NCBI GenBank assembly: GCA_007449985.2
Contig: VIIQ02000565.1
Coordinates: forward strand, 372,001-436,000
Origin: Desmodesmus armatus
Taxonomy: Eukaryota; Chlorophyta; Chlorophyceae; Sphaeropleales; Scenedesmaceae
Length of the DNA: 64,000 nt
Reading direction: 5' to 3'
In this document: positions 36,861 to 47,602 of the stretch, piece by piece
Numbering within the stretch: the first letter of the stretch is position 1
Layout: each line of letters begins with the position of its first letter
Translations under genes and position numbers: made by a program
Notes under the pieces: model-generated
Database searches by the model: none
The model's input: the letters and a program-made list of their open reading frames with translations, nothing else
What the model was told of the DNA's origin: nothing

Positions 36861-36920
<60 letters not shown>

Positions 36921-38717
36921 GAGCAAGCTCCTTCACAGGGGGGTGGGTGGGTAGCAGTTCATCACCTCCCAACCTGCTGCTGTGGCGACTGCAAGAAGGC
37001 GAGGACTGGCGGCGGCAGCAGAAGCGGCGGCAGCAGCGGCAGCAGGCAGCAGCAGCACCCCTGCTGCTGCTGGGATGGAGTGTCAGTGTTGACTGTGCGC
37101 CTTGATGCGCCTTGATGACCCCCCTCTCTCTCCCCCCCCCCCCTTCCTCCCTTTCGCTCTCCCCCTTCCACCCACAAGCACACCTTCCTCTCCCCTTATC
37201 CTTCCCGTGCTCTCCTGAATGTATGAAGCATGCATCTGTGTGCTTTTCAGGGTGCTGAGCAGATCAATGCCTGTTGCACCACCGCAAAGCTGCTACTGCT
37301 GTTTGTTGCTGTCAGACATCAGTACAGCAGCCATCATCAGCCGCATCTGATTCAATTAGATGAAAGGCTTAATCCTTGCCACTGACTTGCTGTCGGGTGA
37401 CGTGGTGGGTGTTGCTGCAGTGCTGCTTGAGGTTTCTTCTTTTGATGTTGTCGTGATGGCAGGCTAAGGCTAATGGGGGGCTGTGTGTTCACTACCGTGT
37501 AACCACGGCTGCCAAGGATAGGGACGGGCCTCTTGCGCCCTCTGTTCAATGCTGTGTTGGCAGTAGCCCCATCTTGCAGGCTCAGCATGATGAGTCATCT
37601 GCAAGGTATTTGGTTGCACTCACGACGCACAGCATGTTGTGCTGGATTGGGCGGCAGCAGTGATGTTGTGGTGATTGCAGTGACGGCGCAGTTCCTTTGG
37701 TCGTAGGTTCAGCAAGTTGTTGGCAAGTATTGAGTGAAGCGGCTGCTGCTACAGTGACGCGTGCAGCAGCCTCCTTGACTAGGTTCCTGTTGAGCTTGCA
37801 GTCCCCTCAAAGGTTGTGCTGTGAGTAGGATTGTTCAACGCTGTGCTGTGCTATGTTGCATCAGCTGATTGTTCTTGCATGGCCAGTGTAACCCCCTGGC
37901 AGCAATCCTGTTGCTGCTACAGTGACGCACACAGCGGCCTTATTGACTGGGTTCCTGTTGAGCTTGCAGTAGCCTCATGGGAAGTTTGTGCTCTGGGCAA
38001 AGTGGTTCAACACATGCTGTGCTGCGATATGTTACACAAGTTGACTAACCTTGCATTGTCCGTGGACATGGCAGCAGGAGTGTACACTCCTGGCAGCAAT
38101 TTCAGGGGGGGGGGGGGTAAAAAGGATACTATCCATCAGGATACCCCTGCTGCAGATGAACAATGCATATGTAAATGGCAATGCAACTGGCTCATGGTGG
38201 TTGTGTCAATCTGTGGAATGCGGGGGAGGGGGGGTGTCCACACCACGCTCGCCACTATCACTGCAGTGGTGTGGATCACTGCTGCTAATCATGCATTCGA
38301 AACCACACTGAGTAAGTCGGGCGACCAAAAAACAGGGGGCAAAAAATCCGTTGTCGTCTGAAGTAAGTATTCCCCACCCCCCCCCCCTTCCCCGCCCACC
38401 ACCCACCTACACCACCGCGCTACACCAGCCACCCAGCCACCCAACGACCCCTGGGAACTTTTAATGGAAGATTCAACTGGCCATAAACCCACATTATTGA
38501 TATTGGACAGAACAGCAACCTGCTTCACATTGTTTGAGTTCTGTTGGTCCACAGTGCCAGGTCAGCAACATGACAAACTGTTAGTACACGCATTCAGCCA
38601 AGAGAGCGATAGTACCGTCAGGTAGGTGCCTTGAAAGTTTCGTTTGCGCAAGTTTCACTGCTGCTTGTTCGTTTCAGCCTGCCTGGCGTTCCGTAAGCTT
38701 GTCGAGAGGTCAGCAGC
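36323..38717. other. Intergenic region with CAG arrays
   Basis: No supported gene. CAG tracts occupy about 36503-36541, 36728-36763 and 36863-36920, with two similar segments (GAGCGACTGG / CAGTGACTGGCG) near them suggesting duplication. A pyrimidine-rich stretch lies at 37115-37200. TGTAA occurs near 37498, far from the CLYBL stop. The promoter of the acyl-CoA oxidase should lie at the right end. Confidence 0.4.
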
Positions 38718-40241
38718 ATGGATACGGCCCGGGGCAGGCTTGCTGTTCTTGCTGGACAGCTGGTGGAAGAAGGTACATGCAACGACAAGGCAGACGGAGC
38801 TCTTAGTCACACGTCTTGCAGAAGCACAGATCGATCTGCTGCTGTTCTTGCTTTCTGCTGTGCTGGCGATAACAGCCGCAACAAGCACATGCCAGTCTGT
38901 ATCCACCTCACAACACATACTCTGGCAGCTAGCAGACGCCCCAAGACGTTCGCTTATCACGTATGTGGCTCAGGACAGCAGAGGTCCGAGCAGCTTGTGT
39001 GAACTGACTTGTTCTCCCGCTGTTGCTGTGCTGCATGCACTTGCTGCAGAGCAAGGAGGCGGCTTGATCGTGCGTCAGAGCACTTCAGCAGCTCGTGATT
39101 CACGTGGCTACACCAAGGCATTCCCTCAAGCCACAACAGCAGCAGAATTCCCAGCATCAGTGTCAGATGCCCTGGCGTTGGATTCGCTGCTCAGTCCCGA
39201 GGAGAGGGAGATACGCAGGAGGGTCAGGGCCTTTGCGGTGAGGGCTGAGATGCGGTTTCGTCTGCAGGTCAACACCAGGGCCTCAACAAGAGTTCCTTGG
39301 ACGGCTGTTGGGGCTGGTGGTCGCTTGGGTTTGCAGCAGCGCCCTTGTAAGCAAGCAGTTTGCTCCAGCAGTGCCCCTGAACGAGCAGGGATGAGCATGA
39401 ACAACACACAGCATGACAGCAGTTTGACTTGTCTTTACAGCAGCTGCCTCCTTCCCGAGCCGCAGGATTGGTGTGGGGAAGGGGAAGGGGCAAGTGCATG
39501 CTGTGACTCCGGGCGATAATCCACACTTGGAAGCACGTAAAGCAGCAGTACACTTAACAGCGATGTGCAGCCCCTGGTCAAGCTTGCTGCCTGCCTGCTG
39601 CTTGCAACAAGTTGTTCAGCACCAGTGCTACATCCGGACTTCAGCAGCGGACCACGTTGAGTCCTGTCACTAGCACTGGATGCTGGACAACTTGCCGCAG
39701 ATGCAGCCAGACAGCAAGCTTTGGAGTACGGCTGACATGCCACAGCAACATCTGCAACACCATGTTTTGCAACCTAGGGGGTAGGGGAGGAGGGTTGATG
39801 CTTGGTGGTGTGGGCAGTTCCTTGCTTGTCGAGTGCGGTAGCTCACAACAGCACACAGATATGAAAATTGTCACACAGGCAGCAACCCTGTGCAGCAGCG
39901 GGAGTTGCTTCCACTGCTCGCCCTTGTTTGCAGTGTTTGATGTGCACTGCACGAGTGTTTGATTTGCTGCCGTGCTGACCGCTGCAGGAAAATGAGATGG
40001 CACCCGTCATCACAGGTATGTCTTCGCCTCTTGGACATACATGCTGGACCAGGTCGTAGTTGTGTTGGTTTGCGCAGTGTGATGAGGGTGTGCACAGGAT
40101 GTTGAGGGGGGTGGGGGAGCATGAGAGTCCCGTTCAGCTTGGCAGCCAAGGGCCCAAGCTGACAAGGCCCAACGTGTTGGGCTAGCCCAGATGGGGTAAG
40201 CTGGTTTGGAGCACACATTGAAGATTGGAATGTCTGGTGTC

Positions 40242-40281
<40 letters not shown>

Positions 40282-43200
40282 AGAGTACTGGGAGAAGGCT
40301 GAGTTCCCGTTCCCCCTGGTGCCCAAGATGAAGGGGCTGGGCATTGGAGGGGGCACCATCAAGGGATACGGCTGCGCGGTAAGGATGGGGGCTGGGGGGC
40401 TGGCTGGGGGGGCGGACTGAGTTCTGTGTGTAGGCTGTGCAGTAGGTATTGTAACTTAAAACTGTACTGTACTGTACTGTACTGTTGCGCACTGTAACAT
40501 AGACCGATTTACAGCGTCATGTGCGTGTCAAAAATGAGTGCATGTGGATTCATCGCAGCACCCCCCCCCCATGGATGGCTCATCTGTATCTGCCAGGTGG
40601 TTACACAGTGCCGCTGGGTAGCAGTTTGGTATGCCTCACATGTCGTGCTGTGCTGTGTGCTGTGCTGTGCTGTGGGCAGGGTCTGTCCATCACTGGTGCT
40701 GCCATGGCCACCATGGAGCTGGCTCGAGTGGATGCAAGCTGTGCCACATACTACCTGGTGCACACATTCCTGGCAATGCTGACAGTAGCCCTTATGGTGA
40801 GACTTGCAGAGAATTGTGTACACAATTGTTTCTCTGCTGCATGGCCAGGCTCATGTAAAAGCAGGCATATTCGGCAGCTCTCTTGGCTGCAGGGTAGACA
40901 TAATCCGCATTCCCTTTCTACTGTTTCTCCATACAGCCAGCATGGGGCGGGGTGCTGGGGGTGTGGGGTTGGGGGTTCGCAAACTTGAACTCAGAGCCTG
41001 GGGAAGGGGAAGCCTGCGGTACGTGGGGCCGTATGTTTGCTGTGTTTTCCTGTGTAAGACACTAAGCTGATGACAACTGACACATGTATTGTACAAGTGT
41101 ACTGACATCCAGAACCATGTATGCCCTGTGTGTGTATGTTCACAGGGCAGTGAGGATCAGAAGCAGCAGCTGCTGCCGGGCATGGCTGATAACAGTCTGG
41201 TGGGCTGCTGGGCCCTCACTGAGCCAAGCAACGGCAGCGACGCATCAGCATTGACATGCACAGCAACAAAGGTGCGGGGAGCTCGGGTTTGGTAGGAGCA
41301 CTGGCTGAACCGGGACACAGCCCCGTTGCATACAGCCGCCATGCTAACGAAATAGCATGGCGTGGGTGCAGCGACGCATCAGCACACACATGCACAGCAA
41401 CAAAGGTGGGTGCAGCAGCAGGCGGAATAAAAGCTCACAGCCAACACACATTACGAGGAGCAACGGGACAGCAACCCCCTTGGTGGTTATGTGAAGCACT
41501 ATGCAACAGGCATGCTTGAATGGGAGGAACAGCACAACCTCAAAGCTCATATGCACTACAACACAGATGCCATGGTGCAGTGGCAGCAGTTCTGCAGTGG
41601 CAGCAGAAATGAGGGATGGTTTTATATAAGGCCTATGGGCACTGCCTGCTGCTGCTGCTGTCACGGCTATGTGCAGGTGGCTGGTGGGTGGGTGCTTGAC
41701 GGCCAGAAGCGCTGGATCGGCAATGGCACCTGGGCAGATGTGTCGATTGTGTGGGCGCGCAGCAGCGTGGACGGACAGGTGCGGCTTTCACTTCTTGTTT
41801 CTTGCTGTTTCATGATGTTTGTGTGATGTGTGAGGCAGGTCGCAAAGCAGACAGCGAAGATGCATACAGTGACATAGGCTTGCGTTCTTGAACCGTTCTC
41901 TGGCTTTCCAGGAGGGCTGTCGATGTGGGACAGGTATGGCTTGCTGTTGTGTTTTCGCTGTTGTGCTGTTCACTTGTGGTTTCAGGCGTGAGGTCAGTGT
42001 GCGCGGCAGCCAGGGAAGATGCATGCAGTGGTGCAAGCTGTGGAATCGTATCCCGATGGTGGTATCTTGGCAGTAAGGAAGCCTGTGGAAGACACTTTGA
42101 GTAGGCGTTGCTGGTTGTCGTGTATGCAGGTGAACGCCTTCATCGTGCGGAAAAACACGCCTGGCTTCACGCCGACCAAGATTGAGAACAAGATCGCGCT
42201 GCGCTGCGTGCAAAACGCAGACATGCTGTTTGAGCGCTGCTTCATCCCAGACTCGGCACGCCTGCCAGGTCAGTGCTGCATGTGAGCAGTGCTGTTGTCA
42301 ACTCTCTGCCGGTACCAATTTTAGTCTTATTGTCACCCGCTTGTAGGACGAAGTTATGTTCGACCCCCCCCCCTCGCACACGCACATCAATGTTTCCCTC
42401 CATCCCCCTCTCCCAAAGCACTTGAATTTACACTGCCCCTCTTGCCCCCCCCCCCAGGTGTCAAGGGTTTAGGGCTCTGGGACCCTCTCATTGAGCGCCT
42501 CCCTTCTTGTCCCTTTCTCCCAGCCCCCATTGCCAAACTCTCCCTGAAATGATGCTGGCACACAGTTGTTGACGGATGATGATTAATGCAACGCTCGTGT
42601 CCCATGTCGTCTTCCCACCTATCCTCGCCTCCCAGGTGTTGAGGGTTTCAAGGACACCAACAAGGTCCTGGCCCTGAGCAGGGTGATGGTGTCATGGCTG
42701 CCTGTGGGCATGGCTATGGGCGCATACGACATGGCAGCACGGTGAGGGGGGCGGGGTGAACTGATGCCGGCAGTGGGCCTAGTACCTTCCAGTAGAGCGG
42801 GGGGGGGGGGGGCAAGGGCGGGTACTCCCGGTAACTTCACTGCCTGGCCGAAGTGTCAGCTTTGGTGAACTGGGTGGACTGGGTGGCTGTAAACATGCGG
42901 TTTATTGCTGCGGTTGTGAAGATGCATTAGGGGGTTGCGCAACTTTTCAGCTTCTTTCTGTGGGCATGGCCATGGGCGCATACGGCATGGCAGCACGGTG
43001 AGGGAGAGAGGGTACATTGATTCAGAAGGGGGCCAGTGGGGAAAATGAAGGGGGGGGGGGCACAAGATCATTGCTGGGCTAGTGTCAGAAACTGGGTAGG
43101 TTGGGATGCAAGACAAATGCATTGAGGTGCGCAGTATCTGAGCATCTTTCCTGTATGCTTGGCCATGGGCGCATACGGCATGGCAGCACGGTGAGGGGGA

Positions 43201-46200
43201 GGGTGAGCTGAGGGGCCGGCAGTGCGCCAAGTAGACCCTCGGGGGGGGGGGGGGGGGTTGGGGGGGTACCGCTGAGTGGGTACTTCTGGTCTCTAGTGCA
43301 CCGCTGGAATTTTTTCTTGGAGCCAGCCTGGAAAATTGCCCAGCGGTGCACATGAGACCAGTGGTACCCACCCAGCGGTACCCCCCCCCCCACGGGTCTA
43401 CTGAGGGAATGCTGAACTGGGTAGACTGGGAGGTGTCAAACATGCCTCAGGGGCTTGGCAACAGCGCAGCATCTCTGCAGTGGGCATGGCCATGGGCGCA
43501 TACGGCATGGCAGCACGGTGAGGGGGGATGTAGGCATCAGATGCCATGTCACATTGGGGGGGGGGGGACAAGATTGCTGCTGGGTAGGTTGGGTGAGCCA
43601 CTTGCATTTGGGGGGTTGTGCAACATCCCGACATCTCTAGTTGTGGTGGCTGCTGCACTGTGGCGGTAAGCCTCCTTTGGCACATGCTGACTGCATGTAG
43701 GCTCTTGCAATTGCACAAGAACACATTTTTTGGTTGTATGCCAACACAGCCCCGCTAATCACCCAGTGTGTCTGTGTGAGGAAGTTGGTGGCTGATGGGG
43801 GCTTTGCCGTGCAGCTTATCTTCTGCAGCCCCCTTGCGGTCAGCAAAGGGCTTCTGATGATAAGGCAGCCCGCACAAAGCCTTCATGAGCCGCCAATGTG
43901 CTCATGCATGCACCCTGGGTGGGTGGTGGTCCTGTGCAGGCACAGTTGTAAGTGTATTATTGTGGAGGTCTGTGGTATGGAGCACCTGATTGTATGGCAT
44001 TGAGGTAACTCTATTGGTTTTTGGGTCAGCACAGCTGGTAGTGGCTGTAAGCGGCTGCTGTGCTGCAGGTGAGTTTTGTTGTGGCGGATGCCGCACTGCT
44101 ACCTTTGGCACGTGCTGACTGTATGTAGGCTATCTTGCAGCACAGCAACTCCTTGCTTGTATGCCAACACAGCCTCGACCAAGCACTCAGTGTGTCTGTG
44201 TGAGCATGTTGGTGGCTGATGGAGGCTTGCCCGTATGGTGTATCTTCTGCAACCCCCTTGCAGTAAGCAAAGGGGTACTGATGATAATATCATAAGGGAG
44301 AGCTTCAACACCAACCGTCAACGTGCTCATGCATGCACACTGGGTGGGTGGCGGTGCTGTGTCGCACGGTTGCAAGTGTACGGGTGTGCCTGTGGTATTC
44401 TGTGCATGACTGTATAACATCGACATAACCCTGATGGTTTTTTCTGGGTCAGCGCAGCTGTTAGTGGCTGTTGGTGGCTGCTGCGCTGCTGGTGAGGTTG
44501 GTTGTGGTGGCTGCCGCACTGCTGCTACGTTTGGCATATGCTGACTGCAAGTAGGCTATCTTGCAACACAGCAAGTCTTTGCTTGTATGCTAACACAGCC
44601 CTGGGCAATCACTCTGTGTGTCTGTGTGAGCATGTTGGTGGCTGATGGAGGCTTTCCCTTATGATATATCTTCTGCAACCCCCTTGCAGTAAGCAAAGGG
44701 GTACTGATGATAATAGTCATGGGGGAACGACTCGCCACGAGCCACCAACGTGCTCATGCATGCACACTGGGTGGGTGGTGGTGTTTTGTCGCAAGGTTGC
44801 AAGTGTATGGGTGTGTCTGGTATTGAGCACATGATTGTATAACATTAGGCTCTTGCAACACAGCAATACACTTGCTTGTATGCTGACACAGCTCTGGGCA
44901 ATCACCCTGTGTGTGTGTGGGCATGTTGGTGGCTTATGGAGACTTTCCGCACGGTATACCTTCTGCAACCCCCTTGCAGTAAGCAAAGGGGTACTGATGA
45001 TAATACCCATGGAGGAAAGTTTCACATGAGCCACCAACGTGCTCATGCATGCACACTGGGTGGTTGGTGGTGCTGTGCGGGCACAGTTGTTGGTGTATGA
45101 CCAGAAAGTGGGTATGTCTTTGGTGTTGAAACACGCCTATGTCTGTGGGTAGAAACAGCGTCGTATGGCGAACAGGTTGTGGCAAGCCTGGAGAGTTCGT
45201 ATTTCCTTTGGGTCTGAACTACAGTTAGCGTGCATATGGTGGTGGCAGCATAGGTTTGTAGCGTGTGGGGTTGTCGCGGTACGTGGATGCCGTTGTCAGC
45301 CCATTGCCTGCTGTAGCACGGCAGGTCCACAACAGGTATGATGCATATGCAATCTGCATTCAGCCTGCCTAATAAGCTGCCCCCCAACCATGTGTTTGGT
45401 CCTTGCTCCCCCAGCCTTCAATTCCACACCTTCCTGCGCCAGGTGCATGCGTCACCGTTGTCAACTTGGTGCCCGCCTGAACCATCCCCCCCCCCTCCCT
45501 CAAAGCCTGCACCACTTGCCCCTCTCTTGCCCCCCCACCCAGCCCTACTTCTCCTACCCCCCCCCCCCCCCCCCGCCGCCGCAACCACAGCCACCAAACA
45601 CCTGCATCTATGTTTTGCGTGGTTTGCGTTGTTTAACCATGCAAACCACGCAAAACATAGATGCAGGTGTTTGGTGGCTGTGTCAACAACAACAACTGTT
45701 GGTACCCCCCCAGTTTGGTACCCCCCTGCCCCCCCCCCCACATCCCCCCCCCCCCACACACACACACAAGTATGCTCCTTTCGCCTTCATCCCTCACCTC
45801 TTACCCCCCCCCCCCATTCCTTCGGGCCACGCACTTCTCATGCCCCCCGCCCCAACCACACATCTGCACCCCTAGGCCTTGTGACATGGGGCTGGATGTG
45901 TAACAGAACAGCATCCAAAACTGTGCACCGGGATGCTCACAAGACCGATCCAGGCGTCATATGCAGCCTCCCGCTACAGGATGGCAGGCAACTGGTGGCT
46001 GTGCAGACCCAGCTGGTGGCGCCCTGGCTGGTGGTTGCGCTGGGTCTGCCGGCTGCATGGCTGCTGCCAGCTGCTGCATGCGCTTCAAACCGGGGTTTGC
46101 ATCTCAAACTCATCCATGTCTTGCGTATACCCACACCCCCAGGTACCTGCGTGAGCGTCGTCAGTTTGGTGCCCCCCTGGCGTCATTCCAGCTGATGCAG

Positions 46201-46493
46201 GAGAAGCTGGCACGCATGCTGGGCAATGTCAACGTGAGTGGTTCGGGTGGAGATAGGGCAGGCCATTGTGTCGGGGGGGGGGGGGGGGTCGTGGTTCTGG
46301 CCGGGGATCGCATGTTGCGCTTCTCTTTCGTTCAGCGTTCTTTATCAGTTTTGTCTGCTCACCCCCCCCCCCCCCCTCGCCCCGCCCTTGAAGGGATCAG
46401 CGATTCCGTCAGAGCGCACATCCACTCAGCGGCCAATCCTGCGACCTGCAGCTGCGTATGGAGTGCACACACCATGCGATGGAAAACTTTCCT

Positions 46494-46540
<47 letters not shown>

Positions 46541-47602
46541 AGGCTATGTTCCTGATGGCGTGGCGGCTGTGCAAGCTGAGTGAGGCGGGCACACTGTCAC
46601 ACGAGCAGGCTTCACTGGTCAAGGCGTGGAACACACTGAGGGGACGGTGAGCGGGGGGGGGGGGGGGTGAGGACCGCCGGGGGGGGGGGGCAAGGGGGGG
46701 GTGTTGAGGAGCGCAGGGGAGGAGGTGTAGCAAGTGAGAAGGTGTGTGGGGTGCAGAGTTTGTATGTTGTGTGCAAGCTGCGGCGGGCACACTGTCACAC
46801 GAGCAGGCGTCACTCGTCAAGGCGTGGAGGGGACGGTGAGGAGGGAGGGGGGGGGGGGGGGAAGAGAGGGGGGGTCGTGTGTTTTTGTGTGGATGCCTGT
46901 TAGGCGTCCCGCAGTGAAGTGGTTGCTCTGGGGCCTATGATGCTGGGGGACACACTGACATACATTTAATCTGTATCCTTTTTATCTGCTTCGTTTCATG
47001 TATCGCGTATCGTGGTGCATTTCCAGAGAAAGCAGGTCATGCGTTCATTTCGCATCCTGCTGTCTGCTTTGTCGTTGTTGCAGTGAGGTTGTTGCGCTGG
47101 CGCGTGAGGTGCTAGGCGGCATGACACATACATCAATTTGCATCATTTTTTGTCTGCTTTGTCTGCTTTGTCGTTGTTGCAGTGAGGTTGTTGCACTGGC
47201 GCGTGAGGTGTTGGGTGGCAACGGAGTGGTGACTGACTTCCACGTGGCCAAGCAGTTCTGTGACATGGAGGCCATCTACACATACGAGGTACGACAGGCA
47301 GTACAGAACAGTACAGTAGGGTGCAGTACTTTACAGTACAGTACAGTGCACTACAGTACAGTGCTATGCAGCTACCGGACATGTACAGTCGTCTCTTTTG
47401 CAGTGTGCATTTGCAGGGTGTTTCTGGAGGCGCTTCTCCATGTGTCAACCCTGCGCTGTGCTGTGCTGTGTCGTGCTGTGCTGTGGTGCAGGGCACCTAT
47501 GAGGTGAACGTGTTGGTGGCAGGGCGGGGCGCCACAGGTATCTCAGCCATTAAGGCACCAACAAAGGCAGCACAGAAAGGAAAGCAGTACGTGCAGGCGT
47601 GA
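38718..47602 (+). CDS. ACX4: Short-chain acyl-CoA oxidase, ACX4 type, peroxisomal
   Basis: FAD enzyme oxidising short-chain acyl-CoA to enoyl-CoA with H2O2 release in peroxisomal beta-oxidation; closest to plant ACX4. Exons: 38718-38772, 39089-39237 (alternative acceptor 39050), 39988-40015, 40284-40378, 40680-40796, 41146-41271, 41677-41778, 42130-42268, 42636-42741, 46143-46233, 46543-46646, 47183-47288 and 47492-47602; all phases close, 442 residues (plant ACX4 is about 436). Landmarks: [74 protein letters not shown] (FAD/substrate loop); [58 protein letters not shown]; and IYTYEGTYEVN with the catalytic-base Glu. The C-terminus KQYVQA has no PTS1, whereas residues 7-15, RLAVLAGQL, fit the PTS2 nonapeptide. 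A glutaryl-CoA dehydrogenase is less likely. Confidence 0.93.
41372..41410 (+). repeat. Partial copy of acyl-CoA oxidase exon 6 end
   Basis: About 35 bases repeating the last part of the exon that ends at 41271 (GCAGCGACGCATCAGCA, then ACATGCACAGCAACAAAG) followed by GTGGGT as donor. No usable acceptor precedes it. Confidence 0.8.
42950..43530 (+). repeat. Three partial copies of acyl-CoA oxidase exon 9 end
   Basis: The segment GGGCATGGCCATGGGCGCAT through GCAGCACG/GTGAGG recurs at about 42960-43005, 43155-43198 and 43483-43525, downstream of the true exon end at 42741. All copies change Asp to Gly relative to the exon, so they derive from one another rather than each from the exon. All retain the donor. 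Confidence 0.87.
43231..43401. repeat. Imperfect foldback in acyl-CoA oxidase intron 9
   Basis: Left arm 43231-43312 and right arm 43331-43401 are inverted copies with mismatches: GTAGACCC, a poly-G tract, GGTACCGCTG, GGTCTC and GTGCACCGCTGG recur in inverse order. It sits between the second and third copies of the exon 9 end. Confidence 0.7.
43676..45110 (+). repeat. About 427-bp tandem repeat inside acyl-CoA oxidase intron 9
   Basis: Units begin with TTTGGCA at 43676, 44104 and 44530 (periods 428 and 426). The third is internally shortened and leads into a fourth from about 44850. Shared blocks include GTGTGTCTGTGTGAG, CTTCTGCAACCCCCTTGC, AGCAAAGGGGTACTGATGAT and GTGCTCATGCATGCAC. No conserved reading frame was found. 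Confidence 0.9.
45440..45483 (+). repeat. Decayed copy of acyl-CoA oxidase exon 10 start
   Basis: CAGGTGCATGCGTCACCGTT followed by GTCAACTTGGTGCCCGCCTG parallels the acceptor and first 40 bases of the exon at 46143, with about eight differences, and ends at TGA in frame. Confidence 0.65.
45586..45682. ncRNA. Perfect 42-bp inverted repeat (intronic hairpin)
   Basis: Arms 45586-45627 and 45641-45682 are exact reverse complements around a 13-base loop. It lies in acyl-CoA oxidase intron 9. A perfect stem of this length suggests either a very recent foldback insertion or a small-RNA-generating hairpin. The arms carry no recognised coding motif. Confidence 0.55.
46785..46836 (+). repeat. Partial copy of acyl-CoA oxidase exon 11 end
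   Basis: About 50 bases repeating GGCGGGCACACTGTCACACG and GGTCAAGGCGTGG (one change) with GGGACG/GTGAGG donor, downstream of the true exon end at 46646. It lacks the nine bases that encode NTL. Confidence 0.82.
47084..47120 (+). repeat. Partial copy of acyl-CoA oxidase exon 12 start
   Basis: The acceptor GTTGTTGCAG and the first 35 exon bases (TGAGGTTGTTGCGCTGGCG, onward to GGCGGCA) precede the functional exon at 47183 by about 99 bases. The copy reads [12 protein letters not shown] and then diverges at AACGG, with no donor nearby. The reverse case to most copies here: an exon start with its acceptor. Confidence 0.85.

Noticed and set aside
39050..39237. Longer form of acyl-CoA oxidase exon 2 from acceptor 39050
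   Set aside because: Also phase-compatible, but it adds a Gly-rich insert; 39089 gives a length closer to the family. Not excluded.
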